From contig CAMWUS010000087.1 of NCBI GenBank assembly GCA_947177495.1, positions 1 through 6,239 of the forward strand: a DNA stretch of 6,239 bases. The letters run 5' to 3'. Below, one piece after another: positions 1 through 5,728 of the stretch. The stretch's first letter is position 1. Every line of letters begins with the position of its first letter. The notes under the pieces were generated by a model. It searched no databases. It was given only the letters and a program-made list of their open reading frames with translations, and was not told where the DNA came from. Made by a program: the position numbers and the translations under genes. The DNA is from an uncultured Clostridia bacterium (GTDB taxonomy: Bacteria > Bacillota > Clostridia > Christensenellales > Borkfalkiaceae).

Positions 1-230
1 TGAAGAAGCAGTTCTTAATGCTTAAACTCATTTACGAATTCGATACGCGCGCAAGGGAAGCGGTGGCTTCGTTCGCATCGCTTAACGATATTCTTGCAAG
101 CAAAAGCAAGGAACGGTTGGGGCGCGCCAAATATATCAAGGAAGAAAACATTTCCGAATTCGACGATATCTTAAAGTCGATGAGCGCGGAATTTAAGGCG
201 ATTTGTCAGGGAGGAGAGGACGATGTTTAA
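1..230 (+). CDS. ntpA: V-type ATP synthase subunit A, C-terminal end (5' truncated by window)
   Basis: This is the last 75 codons of the catalytic A subunit of a V-type ATPase. The frame is open from base 3 to the left edge, so the gene starts outside the window. The visible sequence begins KKQFLMLKLIYEFDTRAREA and continues through a helical stretch to RAKYIKEEN. This matches the C-terminal helical bundle of A subunits, which ends with a conserved (R)(A/M)KYI motif. The P-loop and catalytic residues lie upstream and cannot be seen. In the family, A forms the A3B3 head with subunit B and binds the catalytic nucleotide. The stop codon overlaps the ATG of subunit B by 8 nt, so translation of the two is probably coupled. 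The identity depends strongly on the B and D genes that follow. The internal ATG at 18 is not the real start. Confidence 0.93.
   Translation, partial: KKQFLMLKLIYEFDTRAREAVASFASLNDILASKSKERLGRAKYIKEENISEFDDILKSMSAEFKAICQGGEDDV
208..219 (+). promoter_or_regulatory. Shine-Dalgarno site for subunit B, inside the subunit A gene
   Basis: AGGGAGGAGAGG lies just ahead of the ATG at 223 and within the last codons of subunit A. It is an unusually strong, extended purine tract, and it supports the choice of 223 as the B start even though the two genes overlap. Confidence 0.75.
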
Positions 231-1590
231 GGAATACAAAACCATTCGCGAAGTCGTCGGACCTCTTATGGTGGTAGACGGCGTAGCGGGCGTAACCTAT
301 AACGAGCTCGTAGACATTATCTGCCACGACGGCAGTATCCGCCGCGGCAAAGTGCTTGAAATCAACCGCGACAAAGCGGTCGTACAGCTTTTCGAAAACT
401 CGCAGGGGTTACAGATTTCGGGCGCAAGGGCGCGCTTTACGGGGCACAGCCAACAGCTCGCGTGCTCGCGCGATATGCTCGGCAGAGTGTTCGACGGTAT
501 GGGCAATCCCCGCGACGGCGGCGCACCCGTCATTCCCGATAAGGTTTTGGATATCAACGGCGAGCCTATCAACCCCGCGGCACGCGACTACCCCGACGAA
601 TTTATTCAGACGGGTATTTCCGCGATAGACGGACTGAACACCCTAGTAAGAGGGCAGAAGCTTCCCGTGTTTTCGATGAGCGGACTTCCTCATGCGGAGC
701 TTGCCGCGCAAATCGCAAGGCAAGCAAAAGTGCGCGGGAGCGAAAGCAAGTTCGCGGTCGTATTTGCGGCAATCGGTATTACGTTTGAGGAAGCGCAGTA
801 TTTCGTAGACGACTTCAAAAAGACGGGCGCAATCGAAAGAACGGTGCTTTTCACCAACCTTGCAAACGACCCCGCGGTAGAGCGCATTTCCACCCCGCGT
901 ATGGCTTTGACCTGTGCGGAGTACCTCGCGTTCACCTGCGGTATGCACGTCTTGGTTATTATGACCGACATTACCAACTACGCCGAAGCCTTGCGCGAAG
1001 TTTCCGCGGCACGGCGCGAAATCCCCGGCAGACGCGGTTACCCCGGATATCTCTATACCGACCTTGCAACCATGTACGAGCGGGCGGGCAGAATTCGCGG
1101 TTGCGAAGGCTCTATCACGCAAATCCCCATTTTAACCATGCCCGAGGACGATAAAACGCATCCCATTCCCGACTTGACGGGTTACATTACCGAGGGACAG
1201 ATAATGCTTTCGCGTGATTTGTATAAAAAGGGTATAAACCCGCCTATCGACGTTTTGCCGTCGCTTTCGCGTCTTAAAGACAAGGGTATAGGTAAGGGCA
1301 AGACCCGCGAGGACCACGCAGATACTATGAACCAGCTTTTCGCCGCGTATGCAAGCGGAAAGGAGAGCAAGGAGCTTGCCGCCATTTTGGGCGAAGCCGC
1401 GCTTTCCGATACCGATAAGCTGTATGCGAAATTTGCGGAAAATTTCGAGAAGGTGTATATCAATCAGGGCTTCGATGCAAACAGAACCGTAGAGGAAACG
1501 CTCGATACGGGTTGGGAGCTTTTGAAAATTCTTCCCGTAACCGAACTCAAACGTATTCGGCAGGAATATATCGATAAATATTTAAAATAA
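223..1590 (+). CDS. ntpB: V-type ATP synthase subunit B (non-catalytic head subunit)
   Basis: This 455-aa protein has the usual full length for the B subunit of V/A-type ATPases. B alternates with A in the cytoplasmic A3B3 hexamer and forms the non-catalytic nucleotide-binding interface. The N-terminal beta-barrel (about 1-75) opens with YKTIREVVGPLMVV. The RecA-like core follows, with the segment RGQKLPVFSMSGLPHAELAA (143-162). There the Walker A lysine of the catalytic subunit is absent and SGLPH stands in its place, which is characteristic of B. FAAIGITFEEAQYF (181-194) and RREIPGRRGYPGYLYTDLAT (264-283) are typical B motifs. The ATP synthase alpha/beta signature appears as PPIDVLPSLSR (340-350). 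The C-terminal helical bundle follows. The start at 223 has a strong ribosome binding site and gives the expected N-terminus. The gene is intact, with no frameshift. Confidence 0.97.
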   Translation: MFKEYKTIREVVGPLMVVDGVAGVTYNELVDIICHDGSIRRGKVLEINRDKAVVQLFENSQGLQISGARARFTGHSQQLACSRDMLGRVFDGMGNPRDGGAPVIPDKVLDINGEPINPAARDYPDEFIQTGISAIDGLNTLVRGQKLPVFSMSGLPHAELAAQIARQAKVRGSESKFAVVFAAIGITFEEAQYFVDDFKKTGAIERTVLFTNLANDPAVERISTPRMALTCAEYLAFTCGMHVLVIMTDITNYAEALREVSAARREIPGRRGYPGYLYTDLATMYERAGRIRGCEGSITQIPILTMPEDDKTHPIPDLTGYITEGQIMLSRDLYKKGINPPIDVLPSLSRLKDKGIGKGKTREDHADTMNQLFAAYASGKESKELAAILGEAALSDTDKLYAKFAENFEKVYINQGFDANRTVEETLDTGWELLKILPVTELKRIRQEYIDKYLK

Positions 1591-1593
1591 TTC

Positions 1594-1598
1594 GAGGA
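1594..1598 (+). promoter_or_regulatory. Shine-Dalgarno site deciding the TTG start of subunit D
   Basis: GAGGA sits 7 nt before the TTG at 1606, in the 15-nt gap after subunit B. It supports TTG initiation. The first in-frame ATG, at 1636, has no comparable site and would remove the conserved VNPTR segment. Confidence 0.7.
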
Positions 1599-1605
1599 TA
1601 ACCAT

Positions 1606-2232
1606 TTGGCACGGCTTAACGTAAATCCAACGCGTATGGAGCTTAAAAAGCTGAAAGCGCGGCTTACAACGGCGGTTCGCGGTCACAAACTTTTAAAGGA
1701 TAAATCCGATGAAATGGTGCGCCGCTTTTCGCTTATCATAAAAGAAAACAAACGCCTTAGAGACGCAGTGGAACAAGAACTTTCCGAAACTTTAAGGCAG
1801 TTTTCCGTTGCGCGCTCCGTTACGCCCGCATACCGCGCGGAGACGGCTTTTGCCATGCCGTCGGTTGCGGTCAAAGCCGACTGCGGGGTGAAAAGCGTCA
1901 TGGGGGTGGAAGTGCCGCAAATTCAGCTCGTGGACGAAAAGAGCGCCGACGGACTTCCTTACGCCTATCCCGAAATCACCAGCGAAGCGGACTATTCCGT
2001 TACCAAAGTCGCAGCCCTGCTTCCCAAAATGCTTCAACTTGCGGAAACGGAAAAGGCGGTGCGCATGCTTGCGGAAGAAATCGAGCGGAACAAACGCCGC
2101 GTAAACGCGCTGGAATACGTCATGATTCCTCAGCTTGAAGAAACGATCAAGTATATCAAGAGCAAGCTCGACGAAAACGAGCGCGCCGCAGTGATAAGGC
2201 TCATGAAAGTAAAAAGCAACGCCGAAGTTTAA
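1606..2232 (+). CDS. ntpD: V-type ATP synthase subunit D (central stalk rotor)
   Basis: This 208-aa protein is the usual length for the V/A-type ATPase D subunit. D is the rotor shaft that sits inside the A3B3 head and passes rotation to the membrane ring. The N-terminus, read from a TTG codon, is MARLNVNPTRMELKKLKARL, followed by GHKLLKDKSDEMVRRF (26-41). Both are hallmarks of the family. Residues 10-65 form the N-terminal arm of the antiparallel coiled coil. The middle region (about 70-135) is more variable. The C-terminal arm carries NKRRVNALEYVMIPQLEETI (162-181) and ends KLDENER...RLMKVK, also diagnostic. The gene is 15 nt downstream of B in the same operon and is the last gene before a strong terminator. 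TTG initiation may lower its yield relative to A and B, which fits one D per three A and three B, but that is inference. Confidence 0.97.
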   Translation: MARLNVNPTRMELKKLKARLTTAVRGHKLLKDKSDEMVRRFSLIIKENKRLRDAVEQELSETLRQFSVARSVTPAYRAETAFAMPSVAVKADCGVKSVMGVEVPQIQLVDEKSADGLPYAYPEITSEADYSVTKVAALLPKMLQLAETEKAVRMLAEEIERNKRRVNALEYVMIPQLEETIKYIKSKLDENERAAVIRLMKVKSNAEV

Positions 2233-2239
2233 CTCGGCG
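2220..2239 (+). other. Small inverted repeat spanning the subunit D stop codon
   Basis: CGCCGA (2220-2225) and TCGGCG (2234-2239) are perfect reverse complements, enclosing an 8-nt loop that contains the TAA stop. There is no U-tract after it, so it is not itself a terminator. It lies 11 nt before the terminator stem and might stabilise the mRNA 3' end. It could equally be chance. Confidence 0.3.
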
Positions 2240-2246
2240 ATTGATG

Positions 2247-2273
2247 AAAGGAGAGGCAAACGCCTCTCTTTTT
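2247..2273 (+). terminator. Rho-independent terminator of the V-type ATPase operon
   Basis: A perfect 7-bp GC-rich stem, GAGAGGC (2251-2257) with GCCTCTC (2262-2268), closes an AAAC loop and runs directly into five T residues (2269-2273). An A-rich stretch before the stem (AAAG, 2247-2250) can pair with the T-tract and lengthen it. It starts 18 nt after the subunit D stop codon. It separates the ATPase operon from the downstream promoter. Confidence 0.93.
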
Positions 2274-2304
2274 GTATGGGTTAGACGAATCTTTTAAACT
2301 GCTT

Positions 2305-2333
2305 TTGACTTTCTTGCAAATATATGATATAAT
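2305..2333 (+). promoter_or_regulatory. Sigma-A (sigma-70 type) promoter with extended -10, driving the RF-like/helicase operon
   Basis: The -35 box is TTGACT (2305-2310, consensus TTGACA with one mismatch). The spacer is exactly 17 nt. The -10 box is a perfect TATAAT (2328-2333) preceded by TG at 2325-2326, an extended -10. The expected transcription start is about 7 nt after the -10 box, at 2340, which is the A of the next gene's ATG. No operator-like palindrome is evident around it. Its near-consensus form suggests constitutive and fairly strong expression. Confidence 0.88.
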
Positions 2334-2339
2334 GATTTT

Positions 2340-3347
2340 ATGTACGGTATTTACGGCGATATTATTGATGCGGCGGAAAGGGCGCTTGCGGGCTTTGAAG
2401 AAACGCAAGAGCTTTTGGAATATCCCGAAGTACAGGCGGACAAAGCGTATTATTTGTCCGTTTTATCAAAGTACAACGAGCTTAAAGTAATTAAAGACAA
2501 GCTATCCGCGCTGCAATCCGCACTCGAAGAGGAACGTGCATTTTCTGCAATGCTGTCCGAAGCAAGCGCCGAAGAGGAGCGCGCGGCAATTTACAAAGAG
2601 ATTTCTTCGTTAAAAAGAATTGCATCGGGCTTATCCGCTTCGCTTTCGAATGCACTTGGCTGTAAGCACGCGGAAGAGCGGGCGTATTGCAAATTTAAAT
2701 TGAAAGAAGCTTCGTCCAAGTTCGGCGTTGCTTTGTTTTCCCTTATCAAGTCCGATTTGTTGTCGCACGGCGCGAAGATAGAGGACGAAAAGGTTATAAC
2801 CGCAAAGGGCGGGTTCGTGCAAGAAATTTCCTTTATTGCGGACGGTGCGGACGTTATCACGCGCCTGATGCCCTTAACGGGGGCGCATAAAGTCTATGTC
2901 GCGCAAGCAAAGAGCGAAGAGCTGTGCTTTGCCGTAACTCCTGCGGCAAGGGTTGAAACGGCGAAAGAGAGCGATTTTAAGATAGACGTTTTCCACTCAC
3001 AGGGCGCAGGCGGGCAGAACATTAACAAGGTGGAAACGGCGGTGCGCGTCACGCATTTGCCCACGGGTTTAGTCGTCGTTTGTCAGGACGAGCGGTCGCA
3101 GCTTAGGAACAAGGAACGCGCGTTAAAGACGATAGAAAAGCGGTTGAAAGAGCGGAGCGAGCAAGCGGAAAAGCAGCGCATGGAGGCGGATATTCGCGCA
3201 CAGCATTCGCAAAAAAACACGCCTATATCCTTCGACATGGCAACGGGAACGTTTACCGATACACGGCTGAAAGCGTTTTCAAAAGTGCCGTTCCCGCTTG
3301 ACGAAGCGCAATTTACCAATTATATCAACGGGCTGATAGCTTTATGA
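2340..3347 (+). CDS. Divergent class-I peptide chain release factor homologue (RF1-like, GGQ intact, codon-reading motifs lost)
   Basis: This 335-aa protein has the layout of bacterial RF1 (about 355-360 aa). Residues 1-105 form a helical N-terminal domain containing YPEV and a YNEL segment like RF1. Residues 115-210 correspond to the PCRF/codon-recognition domain. The peptidyl-tRNA hydrolase domain follows, with HSQGAGGQNINK (219-230; GGQ at 224-226), then AVRVTHLPTGLVV and CQDERSQ (249-254), all strongly RF1-like. In RF1 the GGQ loop hydrolyses peptidyl-tRNA in the ribosomal peptidyl transferase centre. The codon-reading residues are not conserved. Anchoring on GAHKV (181-185) against RF1 GVHRV, the PxT tripeptide becomes QAK (189-191) and the RIHTS segment becomes CFAVT. 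The GAGGEEA motif at the start of the PCRF region and the C-terminal RIRTYNFPQ motif are also missing. A role in ribosome rescue or non-canonical release is therefore more likely than stop-codon release. It is not PrfH or ArfB, which lack this N-terminal domain. The ATG at 2340 has an in-frame stop (2325-2327) upstream and no ribosome binding site, so the mRNA is probably leaderless. It overlaps the helicase gene by ATGA. Confidence 0.85.
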   Translation: MYGIYGDIIDAAERALAGFEETQELLEYPEVQADKAYYLSVLSKYNELKVIKDKLSALQSALEEERAFSAMLSEASAEEERAAIYKEISSLKRIASGLSASLSNALGCKHAEERAYCKFKLKEASSKFGVALFSLIKSDLLSHGAKIEDEKVITAKGGFVQEISFIADGADVITRLMPLTGAHKVYVAQAKSEELCFAVTPAARVETAKESDFKIDVFHSQGAGGQNINKVETAVRVTHLPTGLVVVCQDERSQLRNKERALKTIEKRLKERSEQAEKQRMEADIRAQHSQKNTPISFDMATGTFTDTRLKAFSKVPFPLDEAQFTNYINGLIAL

Positions 3348-5728
3348 TACAAAAAATTACGGCAGACACAAAAAAGATAGCTTTATCTTCAAGCCGAAAA
3401 GTCTACAAGACGGAGGGCTTTATTTCGCTAACGCGTAGAATCGTTGCAATCGACGCGTTTATTTCCCGTGTCGCCGAAAGTATCTTCCGCGAAAATATTG
3501 CGCTTCCCGACGGTTGCTGTACCGCGCAGACGGAGGACAAGTTATACACGCTTTTCTTCCGCCGCAAGAGGGATAGCAGACTGTCCGACGGCGATATCGT
3601 ATTCTACAAATTTTTAAGCGCCAATTCTGCCGAGGGCGGAACGGATAGACGGCTGAGCGAGTATCTTTCGGCGGACGACCAAATTACGCTCGTTTTGCAC
3701 GAAACGAACGATGCCGTTCGCGAAGAGGACTTGACAAGATTGTATCTCGTGTCGGGTTCCGACGGTATTGTCAACTTTCCCGATCTCAACGAAACGCAGC
3801 GCAAAATCGTGGAGACGGAAGACGCGAACATGCTCGTGCAGGGCGTTGCGGGAAGCGGCAAGACCAACGTTTGTATTGAGAAAATCGTTTACTGCGCCTG
3901 CCGCAACTATCGCGGGGCGGTGCTGTATACGACTTTTTCCCGCGGCTTGTTGACTGAAACGCGTAACCGCGTGGAGCTGTTTACAAAAAATATCGACGAT
4001 TTTATTTCCGCATATGAGAGTGGAAGAGTTTCGTTCTTAGATTCTGACCACAAAAAGGCGGTGGAAAACAAGCTCGGCATATTATTTTCCGTAGACGAAG
4101 ACGGGGAAATTATTTCTGCATTAAAGCGTATTGCCAAATTCTTGAAAGAAAAGGTGGATTATCGCTTAATAGAGGATATCTATGCCGAAACCTTCGAAGC
4201 GAAACGTGTCGCGGGCGAAAGCGTATTTTTAAACGAGTATTTGGGCACGGGCAAAAATTACCGTCTTTCGGGTGCGCTCGAAAAAATAAAGCACATCGCG
4301 CCCGAAATTATTTACAAAGAAATTTACGGAATGATTTTCGGCAAGTACGAACTCGACTCTCCCCAAGACATGATGGGGCGGGCGGAGTACGCGGAAGCGA
4401 GGCGAGACAGCTTTACGCGGAACGAGTGCGACGTAATCTATTCGGTTGCAACCGACTACGCCGAATTTTTAAAGAAGCACGGCTATACCGACAACAACTT
4501 AATGAGCCGCGAAATTTTAAGCAAAGTTTCAACGCCCAAGTATTCCGTAGGTGTCATCGATGAAACGCAGGACTTCACGCAGGTTAATTTGTGCCTGATG
4601 AAAAAGCTGTGCATGAAACTGTTCTGCGTGGGCGACGCCCTGCAAATGATCAATCCGTCGTATTTCAATTTCGGATATTTAAAGCGCATAATGTACGGCG
4701 ACGTTACGGGCGTAAACGAGCTTAGGCACAATTACCGCAGTACCGAGGTAATCGAAAAAATCGCCGAAAAGCTCGGCGAAATGAATATGCAGAGGTTCGG
4801 CACGCACAGCTTCGTTTTAAAGGGGGAAAGCGTTGCTTCGCCCTTGCCGTCCGCGGCGGTGCTGGTGACGGATAAAAATTTCGTTTCTTCCCTCGGCGAG
4901 AAGCGGTTTGAAAACGTAACTGTGGTCGTGGCTTCGCAGAAGAAGAAAGAACAGCTGAGAAAGGTTTTGGGGAAGACGGAAATCCTTACCGTAGCCGAAG
5001 CCAAGGGCTTGGAGCGAAATACCGTAATTCTTGCGGACGTACTGAGCGACAACGCTGACAAATGGAAGTTTCTTCACAACATGTCGCTGAATCGAAAGAC
5101 CGCCGACGAAAATTCCGTTTTCAGGTATTACTTCAATCTGTTTTACGTCGGCATTTCTCGTGCAAGGCAGTATTTATTCGTTGCCGAATCCGACTATCCC
5201 GAAACATTTAATCCGTTGTTTAAAGAGTGTTTCGAGCGCAGGAACAAGGAAAGCGCGCTTGCGTATTTAAAGGATATTGCAGGCAGGTTGGAGATTGACG
5301 ACGACGAATTTATCGAGCGAATCGAAAAGTTCTGTTCGCTCGAACAGTACGAGAACGCGCGCAACACTGCGGACAGGCTGTCTTCGGACGAACTGCGCAG
5401 AAAACAACTTGTTTATATCTCCGTCCACGAGCAGTACTTGCGATACGGCAGGATACGGGACGCGGGCATAGAGTATTGGCGGCAGGGCATGGATGCGGAG
5501 GCGCGTGAAATGTTCACCCGTTCGGGCGATCAGGCGCTGTTCCCGCTGATGGATGCTTGTATGCAGGGCGGCGGCGTGCTCGACCCCGAAATCGTAAAGT
5601 TCTATCCTTTGGTAGAGGATAACGACGTAGCAAAGAAAATCATTCTCGACACACTTAACAAAGACAGCAGTGAAATCGCGGCGAGTTTCAAAGCCGTAAA
5701 CGCTAATATCAAGAGGAAAAGACAATGA
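3344..5728 (+). CDS. SF1A (UvrD/Rep-like) helicase with unrecognised N-terminal and TPR-like C-terminal regions
   Basis: This 794-aa predicted ATP-dependent DNA or RNA translocase has a complete superfamily 1 motif set: Q-motif LNETQRKIV (148-156), Walker A GVAGSGKT (167-174), motif Ia TTFSRGL (196-202), Walker B VIDETQD (404-410), motif III CVGDALQMI (428-436), motif IV ELRHNYRST (459-467), motif V EAKGLERNTVILADV (552-566) and motif VI LFYVGISRARQYLFV (599-613). All catalytic Lys, Asp/Glu, Gln and Arg positions are present, so ATPase activity is expected. Residues 1-145 match no helicase domain I recognise. Residues about 635-790 are helical with short repeating units, for example around YENARNTADRL and GIEYWRQGMDAEAREMFTRS. 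They resemble TPR or related scaffolds used for protein binding, and end in a basic tail, KRKRQ. There is no signal peptide or membrane segment, so it is cytoplasmic. The ATG overlaps the RF-like stop as ATGA without a clear Shine-Dalgarno, pointing to coupled translation. The substrate (DNA or RNA) cannot be read from the motifs. UvrD/PcrA repair helicase is unlikely because of the unusual flanking domains. Confidence 0.9.
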   Translation: MIQKITADTKKIALSSSRKVYKTEGFISLTRRIVAIDAFISRVAESIFRENIALPDGCCTAQTEDKLYTLFFRRKRDSRLSDGDIVFYKFLSANSAEGGTDRRLSEYLSADDQITLVLHETNDAVREEDLTRLYLVSGSDGIVNFPDLNETQRKIVETEDANMLVQGVAGSGKTNVCIEKIVYCACRNYRGAVLYTTFSRGLLTETRNRVELFTKNIDDFISAYESGRVSFLDSDHKKAVENKLGILFSVDEDGEIISALKRIAKFLKEKVDYRLIEDIYAETFEAKRVAGESVFLNEYLGTGKNYRLSGALEKIKHIAPEIIYKEIYGMIFGKYELDSPQDMMGRAEYAEARRDSFTRNECDVIYSVATDYAEFLKKHGYTDNNLMSREILSKVSTPKYSVGVIDETQDFTQVNLCLMKKLCMKLFCVGDALQMINPSYFNFGYLKRIMYGDVTGVNELRHNYRSTEVIEKIAEKLGEMNMQRFGTHSFVLKGESVASPLPSAAVLVTDKNFVSSLGEKRFENVTVVVASQKKKEQLRKVLGKTEILTVAEAKGLERNTVILADVLSDNADKWKFLHNMSLNRKTADENSVFRYYFNLFYVGISRARQYLFVAESDYPETFNPLFKECFERRNKESALAYLKDIAGRLEIDDDEFIERIEKFCSLEQYENARNTADRLSSDELRRKQLVYISVHEQYLRYGRIRDAGIEYWRQGMDAEAREMFTRSGDQALFPLMDACMQGGGVLDPEIVKFYPLVEDNDVAKKIILDTLNKDSSEIAASFKAVNANIKRKRQ
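5713..5716 (+). promoter_or_regulatory. Shine-Dalgarno site for the coiled-coil gene, inside the helicase gene
   Basis: GAGG lies 8 nt before the ATG at 5725, within the last codons of the helicase. Together with the ATGA overlap it supports this start over the second in-frame ATG at 5740. Confidence 0.6.

Noticed and set aside
643..1122. 159-codon open frame on the minus strand inside subunit B
   Set aside because: It is antisense to a highly conserved gene, has no recognisable product and reflects codon bias of the real frame.
1792..2259. 155-codon open frame on the minus strand across subunit D and into the terminator
   Set aside because: It is antisense to a clear subunit D gene and begins within the terminator hairpin. 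The translation is low-complexity His/Phe/Arg-rich and resembles no family.
2272..2490. Small plus-strand frame starting in the terminator T-tract and overlapping the RF-like gene
   Set aside because: It would run through the promoter and out of frame over the RF-like N-terminus. It has no ribosome binding site and its product is unrecognisable.
2340..3347. RF-like gene as RF2 with programmed frameshift, or as PrfH/ArfB
   Set aside because: There is no in-frame early stop or frameshift signal and no SPF motif. PrfH and ArfB are much shorter and lack the N-terminal helical and PCRF domains seen here.
3335..3386. 11-bp direct repeat GATAGCTTTAT (3335-3345 and 3376-3386), with a weak hairpin AAGATA/TATCTT at 3374-3389, around the helicase start
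   Set aside because: There are only two copies, AT-rich and in coding sequence. The stem is weak with no regulatory context, so chance is the simplest explanation.
5267..5725. 152-codon minus-strand open frame antisense to the helicase C-terminus
   Set aside because: The plus-strand frame is continuous with the helicase and has repeat-like helical content. The reverse frame has no motif and no ribosome binding site.
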